Source of the DNA: Halarsenatibacter sp964630835
GTDB lineage: Bacteria > Bacillota > Halanaerobiia > Halanaerobiales > Halarsenatibacteraceae
Length of the DNA stretch: 16,380 nucleotides
Assembly (NCBI GenBank): GCA_964630835.1
Contig: CAZVZM010000042.1
Location: 1 to 16,380 of the forward strand
Direction: 5' to 3'
The notes under the pieces were generated by a model. It was given only the letters and a program-made list of their open reading frames with translations, did not search any database and was not told the DNA's origin. Both the position numbers and the translations under genes were made by a program. This document shows positions 1-7,475 of the stretch, one piece after another; position 1 is the stretch's first letter, and every line of letters starts with the position of its first letter.

Positions 1-37
1 GGTTCTTCTCCACATCAGTTGTTGGAGGAAGCTATAA
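1..37 (+). repeat. Solo transposon-end-like repeat (ISL3-type), copy 1
   Basis: The window opens with GGTTCTTCTCCACATCAGTT followed by GTTGGAGGAAGCTATAA. The same 37 bases recur at 7367-7403 with four differences, all transitions. The start (GG-TCTTC then GTTGG about 20 bases in) resembles the terminal inverted repeats of ISL3-family insertion sequences, from memory of that family. No transposase and no opposite-facing end is present nearby, so this is a remnant, a non-autonomous element or another dispersed repeat. It may also mark an assembly breakpoint, since it sits exactly at the edge. Confidence 0.45.
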
Positions 38-615
38 GGCTCCGCTCACAATGAACTTTTTCCTCTGCTTAATTTTATTAAAAACAATGAGAGATAATGC
101 TAACCTGCAAATGCATTTTAAAACCTGCCCTCAGGCCGCTCCGCTTATAAGTAGCACCTATACTATACCATCTCTACTCTGTTATATTAATACATCCATA
201 CGCGAAAGTCAATAATATGTATTATCATCTATGTTGTTCTATAGCCTGGATTCCTTCTGAAACCGGTTTTTAAAGCGGCCTGTTTGATACAATGAGCCAG
301 TCATAATTCGGGAAAACAGTGAAATTTTTAAACTTATCCGGATTTTTTTCAGATACAGAGTATATAATAGTTAATAGGACTTTAATAGAGATAAAACCAC
401 TTTAATCCTATTTAAAAAGATCTCAAAGTTTAACAAGGCTCTATAATAGGCTATATAAGCCTTTTATAACTTGCAAAACGCCCCCGGGAAGAGTATAATT
501 ATAATTGAAGATAGTGAAAGTGAACACATTCACTTAATTCGATAAAAACAGTATGAAGGGGATTGAAGTATTAAATCCGCCCATAATCGCCCCTGAAAAG
601 TCCAGGTTCACTCTG
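38..615. other. Non-coding stretch upstream of the LRR gene
   Basis: I see no credible coding frame here. It holds small inverted repeats (AATAGGA at 373-379 with TCCTATT at 406-412; AGGCT at 448-452 with AGCCT at 458-462 followed by TTTT) and a TATAATTATAAT doublet at 494-505 that recurs at 639-650. The stretch is AT-rich with GC-richer patches and may contain decayed sequence. Confidence 0.5.
518..535. promoter_or_regulatory. Operator-like inverted repeat AAGTGAA-CACA-TTCACTT
   Basis: Seven-base arms AAGTGAA (518-524) and TTCACTT (529-535) are separated by CACA. It lies 12 bases after a TATAATTATAAT doublet (494-505), so it would sit at or just after a transcription start if that doublet acts as a -10. 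This suggests a binding site for a dimeric regulator. No assignable regulator is encoded in the window. Confidence 0.35.
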
Positions 616-644
616 TTTGCAGCCCAATTATCACATATTATAAT
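616..644 (+). promoter_or_regulatory. Candidate sigma-A promoter of the LRR gene
   Basis: TTTGCA (616-621, four of six matches to the -35 consensus) is followed after 17 bases by a perfect TATAAT (639-644). The start would fall near 651, giving a leader of about 120 bases before the ATG at 770. The -10 lies inside the 28-bp palindrome at 630-657, so a protein bound there would block initiation. Confidence 0.45.
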
Positions 645-657
645 TATAATATGTGAT
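630..657. promoter_or_regulatory. Perfect 28-bp palindrome over the LRR promoter
   Basis: The half-site ATCACATATTATAA (630-643) is followed at once by its exact reverse complement (644-657). It contains TATAAT boxes in both directions and ends in TCACA/TGTGA, the opposite arrangement to a CRP site. Position over a likely -10 argues for an operator. A transcript could also fold it into a weak AU hairpin. Confidence 0.5.
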
Positions 658-769
658 TATTTCCCTTAAATGTCTTTCGAAAGCTTTTTTCTTTACAGTT
701 TTTTGTGAATATCTTTACAATATCTGGGCCCGCAGTGAACTGCGGTGCTCAACCGGGAGGTGCATTAAC

Positions 770-1579
770 ATGAAAATCTTGAAAAAATCCTGCTTCATGC
801 TTTTTCTGCTCATCTTTGTCGCCGCCGGAATGACAGCTATGGGCACGGTGCAGGCGGAAGAAATCACTTTTGCCGACGACAATCTGGAGGCAGCCGTCAG
901 GGAATCCGCCAGTATAGATGAAGGAGAGCTCACAGCAGATGATCTGGAGGATATAAAGTGGTTCAGGCCTCATGACAGCGATATTGAAAACCTTGAGGGC
1001 ATCGAAAAGCTTAAAAATTTAGAGAGACTGGAGCTGAATGGAAATGAAGTGAAAGATCTGACCCCACTTGCAGAGCTATCCGGACTCGAATGGCTTAACC
1101 TTACAAACAATAAGGTGGAGGATATCTCACCCTTAGCGGAGCTGGAGGAGCTTAAATTTCTCTATATAACGGAGAATATGATCGAGGACATCTCACCTTT
1201 AGCAGAGATGGAAAACCTGATGCTTCTGGACTTCAGCAAAAATGAAGTGGCCGATATCTCTCCTCTGGCTGAGGTGAATGAGCTCTCCGTTTTGCTCTTT
1301 ACTGACAACAAAGTGGAAAATATTGAACCTCTGGCAGGCCTCAGCGAACTCACTGCTCTTGACATGGGCAATAACAGAGTGAAGGACATCTCACCTCTGG
1401 CTGAGCTTAACGGCTTAAAAAGTCTGCATTTTGATGATAATTTAGTCGAGGACATCTCCCCCCTGGCCGAACTCAAAGAGCTGAAAAAGCTCGGTCTCTG
1501 CCGCAACGAGGTGGATGATATCTCCCCCTTAAAACATCTGGATAACCTCAAGAGGCTCACGCCGGAAATTTCGGGATAA
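770..1579 (+). CDS. Secreted internalin-type leucine-rich repeat protein
   Basis: A 269-residue protein. The ATG at 770 is chosen because GGGAGGTG (755-762) lies 7 bases upstream and a signal peptide begins there: KILKK, a hydrophobic core at about 9-22, and likely cleavage after VQA (residue 29). A longer frame opens at 653 inside the promoter palindrome and is rejected. Residues 30-83 form the acidic cap typical of these proteins (DDNLEAAVRE, then LEGIEKLKN). Residues 84-259 are eight exact 22-residue repeats of the form L-x2-L-x-L-x2-N-x-V-x-D-I-S-P-L-A-E-L, the internalin/SDS22 subclass used for protein-protein contact. A short tail ends the protein with no LPxTG motif, membrane anchor or cell-wall domain, so it is probably released or held loosely outside the membrane. 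The partner is unknown. It is a single gene with its own terminator. Confidence 0.85.
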   Translation: MKILKKSCFMLFLLIFVAAGMTAMGTVQAEEITFADDNLEAAVRESASIDEGELTADDLEDIKWFRPHDSDIENLEGIEKLKNLERLELNGNEVKDLTPLAELSGLEWLNLTNNKVEDISPLAELEELKFLYITENMIEDISPLAEMENLMLLDFSKNEVADISPLAEVNELSVLLFTDNKVENIEPLAGLSELTALDMGNNRVKDISPLAELNGLKSLHFDDNLVEDISPLAELKELKKLGLCRNEVDDISPLKHLDNLKRLTPEISG

Positions 1580-1582
1580 AAA

Positions 1583-1617
1583 AATAACCTCCGCAAAGGC
1601 AAAATGCGGAGGCTATT
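1583..1617 (+). terminator. Hairpin directly after the LRR gene
   Basis: CCTCCGCA (1588-1595) pairs with TGCGGAGG (1605-1612). Flanking AATA and TATT extend the stem to 13 pairs with one A-C mismatch. The T tract after it is short (TATTT), so termination may be partial. A stronger terminator follows at 1665. Confidence 0.5.
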
Positions 1618-1664
1618 TCAGAAAGATGACACAATAGATCTCGCGATCGCAGTCAGTTATTTCC

Positions 1665-1700
1665 GCCATCCCTGCCGGCACAGGGATGGCTATTTTTTTT
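1665..1700 (+). terminator. Strong intrinsic terminator
   Basis: GCCATCCCTG (1665-1674), a six-base loop CCGGCA, and CAGGGATGGC (1681-1690) form a perfect 10-bp stem followed by TATTTTTTTT (1691-1700). No A tract precedes the stem, so it acts in the plus direction, ending the LRR transcript. It does not obviously serve the opposing formate dehydrogenase operon. Confidence 0.85.
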
Positions 1701-1880
1701 GTTTTTTGCTGCCTTTATTCATTTGATTACCGTTATTCCCGGACAATTTTTATATTTAGATGCTCTTTTAGTTGCTCTAAGGATGTTCTCATTAAAAACT
1801 ATATCGCCTGCATCAAATTTAAACTCAGCCTTATCTTTTCGCAGCTTTTAATGTGCGCTTGATGCGCTTGCGCTTTTCAA

Positions 1881-2627
1881 CTACCCCCGCTGCTTTTTGT
1901 TTGTGCCGCCCTTACCTAAAAGCCTGGATCCCACAGAACAGGCCAGACTGCCGGGCAGACAGTATTGTAAGGCTTTGAGGAGGTAAACCATGCTTCCCCG
2001 CTGGGGATCGCGGGAGAGCTCAAATCGCTCGCTCTCACCGGGCAGAACGTAGATCACATGAAGCCCATCAAGCTCCTCCTCACCGTAGACACTGTAATCG
2101 GGATCTTCATCGGCAACAGCATGAGCTCTTTCCAGAAGCTCTTCTCGCTCTCCATAGACAAGAGAGCTTGTAGAACAGGCCTTAACACAGGCTGGCTCGA
2201 GATCATTTCTCACCCGATCTATACAGAAAGTGCACTTTGCAGCAACTTCTTCAACGTTGGGCACATCGTAGGGACAGGCCTCCTCACACATGCCGCAGGC
2301 CACGCATTCTTCCCTATCGATAATCACAAACCCCTCTTCTGTGTGTGCAATGGCCTCCACAGGACAGATATCAATACAGGCAGCATCCGTACAGTGCACG
2401 CAGGCCCGGCGGCTAAATTCCCAGCTTACTTCCTCTCCATTCTCCCACTCTGTAAACTTCAATAGATTCCAGGTTACGCGGGAGAGATCGGCCGGGTTCT
2501 GGTAGCTTCCCGTGTGCACAAATTCTGTTTCCTCCGCCGGCAGCTCATTCCACTGCTTGCAGGCTGTCTGACAGGCCCTGCAGCCCATACATTTGGTCAC
2601 ATCATTCAGTATTGCCATTTCACCCAT
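1881..2627 (-). CDS. fdnH: Formate dehydrogenase beta subunit, four [4Fe-4S] ferredoxin protein
   Basis: A 248-residue electron-transfer subunit that takes electrons from the catalytic subunit. It carries four cysteine clusters of the FdnH/HybA/DmsB type: C13-x2-C16-x2-C19-x3-C23, then CVHCTDAAC...CP, CVACGMCEEACP, and KCTFC together with the late CVKAC group. The ATG at 2627 is 3 bases after the fdnG stop, and GGGGGAG inside the end of fdnG serves as its ribosome binding site, so the two are translationally coupled. Unlike E. coli FdnH, no convincing C-terminal membrane helix is seen (only a weakly hydrophobic stretch near YLLKALQYCLPGSLA), and no gamma (cytochrome b) gene follows. This fits a soluble FdhAB-type enzyme co-exported with the Tat-tagged alpha subunit (inference). 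Confidence 0.9.
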   Translation of the reverse strand: MGEMAILNDVTKCMGCRACQTACKQWNELPAEETEFVHTGSYQNPADLSRVTWNLLKFTEWENGEEVSWEFSRRACVHCTDAACIDICPVEAIAHTEEGFVIIDREECVACGMCEEACPYDVPNVEEVAAKCTFCIDRVRNDLEPACVKACSTSSLVYGEREELLERAHAVADEDPDYSVYGEEELDGLHVIYVLPGESERFELSRDPQRGSMVYLLKALQYCLPGSLACSVGSRLLGKGGTNKKQRG

Positions 2628-2630
2628 CGT

Positions 2631-5630
2631 TTACTCCCCCCCTTTGCGAATGTCGCAGAGAAAGGCCTTGTATTCGGGGATGGTGGTGTTGGGATCACCT
2701 ATTGAAGGCGAGAGGTCATTGGCAACGGGACCGGTGGACATACCGGCATAGCCCCAGTGCCAGACAAGCCCCACCATCTCAACTTCGCTGCCGTTGACGG
2801 AAAATGGCTTTATGCGCGGAGTGACGCACGCGGCAGCTTCAATCTCGCCACGAGGACTGGATACAACTACCTCATCGCCGCTTTCAACACCCAGATCATC
2901 GGCCAGAGAAGGACTTATTTCCACAAAGATATCGGGCATGGTCTCATTGAGCCAGGGCATATTTCTGGTTAGCATACCGGTCTGATAGTGCTCGGTGACC
3001 CGGTAGCTTGTGGCTACATAGGGATATTCCTCACTTCCCACTACAGCTCTCTGATCGGGATACCATTCCCGGACGGCGGGGTTAAACTGTGTGCCGGAGA
3101 TTATATTCTCTATAGGACTTTCCCATGGCTCATAGTGCTCGGGGAAAGGTCCTCCTGCCAGTCCCGGGGCAAACAGTCGGGCCTGCTGCTCCGGCAGCAT
3201 TATGAAGGGAGTTTCAGCAGTCTCTTCCGGCGGAACGGAAGCATTAAAATCGGGCACATCGTTTTTCTGCCATTCGCCGTCCTCCCACCAGATTACAGGT
3301 GTTTCCGGATTCCAGGGGTTTCCTTCCGGATCGGCTCCGGCGCGGTTGTATATAATGCGGCGGTTTAAAGGCCAGGAGAAGGACCAGTCATGATGACCTC
3401 CTATGCCCTCAACCTCGGGTTCGCGGCTCATGGTGGCGGGATCTTCACCATCTGCATAATATCCGCTGTATATCCAGCTGCCGGCGGCGGTAGAGCCGTC
3501 GTCGGCAAGTTCGGTGAAATCGGCCACCAGCTCATCGTCGTCTGTGCGGTAACCGTTTAACTCCCTGGCTACAAGCTCGGGATCTGGCTCCTCACCGTAA
3601 TCCCAGTCCATCTCAACTATGGGTTCGGGTTTAACACCGCCCTCTTCCTCGTAAAGATCGCGAACGGCCTTAAATATCCTGTCCGCAATCCAGAGATCGG
3701 ATTTAGCATCTCCCGGGGGCTCTACAGCCTGATGTCGCCACTGTATCCAGCGGCCGCTGTTGGTAATAGAGCCTGCCCGCTCTACATGCAGGGCTGCCGG
3801 CAAAAGGAAGACCTCAGTTTTTATCTCGCTGCTGTCAACACCGGGCTCCTTCCAGAAGGAGGCTGTCTCAGTTTCAAAGATATCGACTGCAACAAGCCAG
3901 TCAAGCTCGCCCATATGATCGCGCTGATCGCCGGCGGACGGCCCGCTTACGGCCGGATTATCGGCCCAGCTGATCAGACCTTCGATGTTGCCTTTTTTCA
4001 TCTCATTATACATGCCTATATGGGAGCGATCCATATCGTCCATTTTGGGCAGATAGTCATAGCAATAATCGTTATCTTCGGTAGCATTCTCTCCATAGAA
4101 TGCCTTAAGCAGACTTATGAAAAAGTCAGGCGTATTTTCCCAGTAGCCAGTTTCCGGGGTTTCCACATCCAGATAATCGGCCAGTGTGGGATGAAGCTCC
4201 GCCCGGGGCACGCCCATGTAACCGGGCACAAGATGAAATAGCATTCCCGTATCACAGGCTCCCTGCACATTGGATTGACCCCTCTGGGCGTTGACGCCGC
4301 CGCCGGCTACACCCATATTACCCAAAAGCAGCTGCAGCATTGCTATTGAGCGCACATTCTGTGAGCCGTGGGTAAACTGGGTAATTCCCATAGCATACAT
4401 GATATTACCGGCTTTCTCAGCGGCACCGGTATCCGTATAGAGCTCGCAGAGCTCTTCGTATTTGTCCTCGGGAGAGCCCGTTATCTCGCATACTGTGCTG
4501 ATATCGTAGCGGGAATAATGATCCTTCAGGAGCTGAAATACGCAGTTGGGATCCTCAAGACTTTCGTCTTTCTTGATATTGCCTTCATCATCATACTGAT
4601 AGGACCAGCTTTCCGTGTCATAAGCAATTCTGCCATTTACCTCCTCGGCCCCGGAGAACATACCATCCTGGAAGTCAAATTCGGGGTCGATGAGATAGGA
4701 GGCATTGGTAAAGTTTTTAATGTATTCCTCATTGTATTTTTCGTTCTCTAAAGCATAATTTATAAGTCCCGATAAAAAGGCTACATTGGTGCCGGGACGC
4801 ATAGGAACGTAGAGATCTGATACTGCCGCCGTCCTTGTGTAGCGGGGATCAACACAAACAAGTTTTGCATCGTTTTCCTCCTGAGCTTTCTCGATCCACT
4901 TCATTGATACGGGATGATTTTCAGCCGTATTCAAACCAATATTGATGAAGACATCGGAATTTTGATAATCGGTCCAGTGATTGGTCATGGCTCCTCTGCC
5001 AAACGTGTTGCCGAGACCGGCAACTGTGGAGGAGTGTCACAGACGGGCGCAGTGATCGATATTTACCAGCCCCATCGCCCGCACCAGCTTGTGGAATATA
5101 TAGTTTTCCTCGTTGTTTACCATAGCGCTGCCCAGGTGGGCAATCGAGGTGGTCCTATTGACAGTCACACCATCTTCATCCGTTTCCTCAAAAGTTCTAT
5201 CCCGGGTATCCTTGATCCTCTCGGCAATTTTCTCTAAGGCCCAGTCCCAGTCCTTTACCTCCCATTGCTCACCATAGGGTTCCCGGTAAAACACTTTGGT
5301 AACTCGATTGGGATTTGGCCTGCTCTCGCCCTCTTCGTCGTAGACTTTAGCCATATTAACAAGGGAGCTTCCCTTGCTGCATAAAGTCCCTCTGCTGATG
5401 GGATGATCGGGATCGCCTTCGACGTTTATAAGCTCGCCATCCTGCACGTGGCAGATAACGCCGCAGCCCACAGAACAGAAAGGACATATGCTGGCCGATT
5501 CCTCTCCGTATTCAATGCGGAGGTCATCGTATTCCTGAGCTGAAAGCACATCGCCTCCCTTTTTCTTAAATAGGGCGCTGCCGGCAATCAGCCCGGATAC
5601 CTTTAGAAAATTTCTCCGTGTAAGTGGCAA
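2631..5630 (-). CDS. fdnG: Selenocysteine formate dehydrogenase, alpha (catalytic) subunit
   Basis: A molybdopterin (Mo or W) enzyme that oxidises formate to CO2, 999 residues with selenocysteine 198 encoded by the in-frame TGA at 5037-5039; E. coli FdnG is close in size. The context before the TGA is VNIDHCARL and after it HSSTVAGLGNTFGRGAMTNH, the family's active-site signature. The start is TTG at 5628-5630, 7 bases after GGGAGGG (5638-5644). Residues 4-10, TRRNFLK, are a twin-arginine export motif followed by a short hydrophobic stretch. C49, C52, C56 and C84 bind the [4Fe-4S] cluster. The C-terminal part has the molybdopterin dinucleotide-binding fold (MLTRNMPWLNE...DLGVESGDEVVVSSPRGE). 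fdnH follows after 3 bases. A conventional gene call will split this into 197- and 785-residue pieces. Selenocysteine machinery genes are not in the window. Confidence 0.93.
5007..5039 (-). promoter_or_regulatory. Selenocysteine codon and bacterial SECIS hairpin
   Basis: Read on the minus strand, TGA (5037-5039) is followed after 12 bases by GTTGCCGGTCTCGGCAAC (5007-5024). That folds into a 7-bp stem closed by the GTCT tetraloop and carries the GGUCU apical sequence known from E. coli fdhF and fdnG SECIS elements, which SelB recognises. Spacing and loop both fit, which rules out a simple nonsense mutation. Confidence 0.9.
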
Positions 5631-5642
5631 CAGATTTCCCTC

Positions 5643-5701
5643 CCTGCTATAAGATTTAATAAATCAAATTTGCTCTTAAAATACCTGCCATAAGATGTAA
5701 T
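5643..5701 (-). repeat. 18-bp direct repeat in the fdnG leader
   Basis: CCTGCTATAAGATTTAAT (5643-5660, plus-strand reading) recurs as CCTGCCATAAGATGTAAT (5684-5701), 16 of 18 identical and 41 bases apart. The first copy overlaps the fdnG ribosome binding site. It lies in the 290-base gap between fdhE and fdnG, which also holds a GC-rich imperfect stem (about 5751-5790). The gap may carry its own promoter or translational control. I see no gene in it; a 67-residue open frame there has no recognisable features. Confidence 0.45.
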
Positions 5702-5920
5702 AGATGTAATCTCCAGCTAGCTGCATGATAACATAATAGCTCGCACTTTTTCTCCGGCTCCAGCCCGACCAGTAAGAGGTGGGCCGGAAATTAGACTGGC
5801 TGAATACAATTTCATGTAGTTTTTCATTTCTGAAATTTTCTAAGTGCAATTTAAAGTGCATTTTTTTAAAAAGCCGCATAAATTAAAATAATGTAAATAT
5901 AGTGTAATAAAGTATCTTTG

Positions 5921-6772
5921 TTATCTCCTTATATATCCCTCCTCTTCTGCCAGTTTATCGAGATGCTGCGTGCCCAGATCATTTACCAACCAGGAAAGCC
6001 GGCCCGCCTCTGTCTCCGGCAGGCGGCGTTCATCGATAACTTTAAGATAGCGGCTGCAGCTATCACAGATATCCACCCGATAGGGAGTATCCTCAACGGC
6101 AAAATACTGCTGGCCGTCAGCCAGATTCTCTCCGCAGTAAATACAGGTGAACCTGTTAAAGCGCCACTCAGTCCCGCAGAGCCAGCAGTAAAGAAGCCTC
6201 TTTCCCTTTTCATGAGTCAACCGGGAGAGTTCAGGCACGGCCCCACAGAGAGGACATATATCCTCCCGCCATCTTTCCTTAATGTCTGCAAAATCCTCAC
6301 CATTTTCCCGCATCCAGCTGACAAAGGGCCTTAAAGTAAAAAGCATTATCTGCGAGAATAATTCCTCTTCCAGAGGTATATTTTCCCGCTTTTCCTCTCT
6401 TAAATATGCTGCCAGCAGATGATCAAAATCTATGCTCCCCAATTCAACTTTATCCATAAAGTCATTGATCTCCTCTTCCTTTTCATCCGGCAGCAAATTG
6501 ATCAAATCCTCACAGATATTTAAAAGTAGAGGGCGGGCTAAATCCTCCGGCAGCGACAAAGCCTCAGGATCTAAAAGAGGCTCCTTTTGCTCCTTTTCAT
6601 CTTCAGCTGATGGGGAAAGTGGATAACCCATATCAGCCGGGTTATAATCTCCATCTTCAAGCTCTCTTTTTAGCTTTTTGTAGCGATCATTCAAACTTTC
6701 ATAAAAATTTTTAAGATTCGGAGATACCTCCGGGGGATAGCGGGGCTTATCAACCCTGTTATCGCTGCTCAT
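5921..6772 (-). CDS. fdhE: FdhE, formate dehydrogenase maturation protein
   Basis: A 283-residue protein. FdhE proteins are cytoplasmic rubredoxin-like factors needed for active Tat-exported formate dehydrogenase. Four CxxC pairs mark the family: C173-C176 (CPLC), C196-C199 (CWLC), C210-C213 (CIYC) and C236-C239 (CDSC), inside the typical order GAVPELSRL...KRLLYCWLCGTEW. The N-terminal 170 residues are acidic and helical. Its ATG (6770-6772) overlaps the tatA stop in ATGA, showing translational coupling. fdnG begins 290 bases downstream on the same strand. Confidence 0.88.
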   Translation of the reverse strand: MSSDNRVDKPRYPPEVSPNLKNFYESLNDRYKKLKRELEDGDYNPADMGYPLSPSAEDEKEQKEPLLDPEALSLPEDLARPLLLNICEDLINLLPDEKEEEINDFMDKVELGSIDFDHLLAAYLREEKRENIPLEEELFSQIMLFTLRPFVSWMRENGEDFADIKERWREDICPLCGAVPELSRLTHEKGKRLLYCWLCGTEWRFNRFTCIYCGENLADGQQYFAVEDTPYRVDICDSCSRYLKVIDERRLPETEAGRLSWLVNDLGTQHLDKLAEEEGYIRR

Positions 6773-6966
6773 AGATTATCTTCTCCCTCATTTTCGCTAA
6801 GTCCCGGATCATCTCCGGCTCCTCCGCCGACTCCATCGGCGGCTTCTTTAAATTCACTGATACCCCTGCCCAGGGATTTGCCGATGTCCGGCAGGCGTCC
6901 GGGACCAAATATCACCAGGATAATTGCCAGAACTATAACCAGTTCTTTCATGCCAAGCCCAAACAC
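6769..6966 (-). CDS. tatA: TatA/TatE twin-arginine translocase subunit
   Basis: A 65-residue pore-forming subunit of the Tat system. An FGLG start and one membrane helix (ELVIVLAIILVIF, about 8-20) are followed by the hinge FGPGRLPDIG and an amphipathic helix (KSLGRGISEFKEAADG), then an acidic Gly-rich tail. The start is GTG at 6964-6966, 7 bases after GAGGAG; an internal ATG at residue 6 would remove part of the conserved start. Placement at the head of the fdh cluster suggests dedicated export of the Tat-tagged FdnG. tatC is not in the window. Confidence 0.9.
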   Translation of the reverse strand: MFGLGMKELVIVLAIILVIFGPGRLPDIGKSLGRGISEFKEAADGVGGGAGDDPGLSENEGEDNL

Positions 6967-7078
6967 ATAATCACTCCTCTCGCATTAATTTTCTGAAATT
7001 AAATTGAATAAGATCTGATCATGTTCTTAACTTTGTAAAAAGATAGTTTCCTGCAGCCTGCGGGCTTCCTGCGTATTG

Positions 7079-7106
7079 TTTATATTTTCACATATCATTC
7101 TGTCAA
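7079..7106 (-). promoter_or_regulatory. Promoter of the tatA-fdhE-fdnGH cluster
   Basis: On the minus strand TTGACA (7101-7106), a 16-base spacer and TATAAA (7079-7084) give a good sigma-A promoter about 110 bases before the tatA GTG. An inverted repeat GGTTG/CAACC lies at 7124-7138, just upstream, where an activator could bind. Confidence 0.6.
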
Positions 7107-7366
7107 AATTATATCATTTTAGCGGTTGAATTACAACCACTATGGCAATATTTTTCCTAATCTGTTCTATAATTTTTATCATTTATCACATATTAACATA
7201 ATATGAAAGATAATTGACCCAACAGGACAAAAATGTTCCCTGTAAAACCCTCTTTTCTGTTTCGTTTTCCTCCTCAAATGAAGATATATCAATTTTTTCG
7301 TGAATTAATTAACTCATTTAAGCAGATTAACTTAATCAGGTAATTCTTCTATGGTATTATAATTTA

Positions 7367-7403
7367 GGTTCTTTTTCGCATTAGTTGTTGGAGGAAGCTA
7401 TAA
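7367..7403 (+). repeat. Solo transposon-end-like repeat (ISL3-type), copy 2
   Basis: 33 of 37 bases match positions 1-37 in the same orientation; the last 20 bases, from AGTTGTTGG on, are identical. A TATAAT (7358-7363) immediately precedes it. No transposase follows within range, so it is a lone end or short dispersed repeat. Confidence 0.45.
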
Positions 7404-7454
7404 TAAGAGGTGAGCAGCTATCACTTGAAAGGAATATCGTAAATTTCACCAGCG

Positions 7455-7475
7455 ATTATGGAGGAAATCCATAAT
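7455..7475 (-). terminator. Hairpin right after the 5'-nucleotidase gene
   Basis: ATTATGGA (7455-7462) and TCCATAAT (7468-7475) form a perfect 8-bp stem around five bases, directly abutting the stop codon at 7476-7478. There is no T tract on the minus strand, so it is a weak terminator or an mRNA 3' stabiliser. A 12-bp palindrome AAATCCGGATTT (7479-7490) overlaps the stop. Confidence 0.35.

Larger units (their letters stand above)
6967..7475. other. Intergenic region between tatA and the 5'-nucleotidase gene
   Basis: Holds the tatA promoter (7079-7106), an inverted repeat GGTTG-AATTA-CAACC (7124-7138) 17 bases upstream of its -35, the second transposon-end-like repeat (7367-7403), and a hairpin at 7455-7475. 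The 100-base tatA leader contains a GC-rich segment (7055-7075) that could fold. No coding frame is credible. Confidence 0.5.

Noticed and set aside
38..615. CRISPR array or leader in the left non-coding DNA
   Set aside because: No regularly spaced direct repeats are present; only isolated short inverted repeats.
653..769. N-terminal extension of the LRR protein to an ATG at 653
   Set aside because: The extension overlaps the promoter palindrome, while the ATG at 770 has an ideal ribosome binding site and begins a clean signal peptide.
1162..1602. 146-residue frame opposite the LRR gene
   Set aside because: It mirrors the 22-residue LRR repeats in reverse, has no family features and no ribosome binding site; an antisense shadow.
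1719..1847. Short minus-strand open frame (42 codons) after fdnH
   Set aside because: It reads protein-like (DAGDIVFNENILRATKRASK), but has no ATG/GTG/TTG start or ribosome binding site; at most a gene remnant.
5037..5039. TGA as a nonsense mutation splitting formate dehydrogenase
   Set aside because: The flanking residues and SECIS-like hairpin match selenocysteine insertion, and both halves are otherwise intact in one frame.
5751..5790. Molybdenum cofactor riboswitch upstream of fdnG
   Set aside because: There is a GC-rich imperfect stem, but I could not match the conserved Moco motif by eye; kept only as an unassigned structured leader.
5676..5879. 67-residue frame between fdhE and fdnG
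   Set aside because: No ribosome binding site or family features, and it crosses the repeat-bearing leader.
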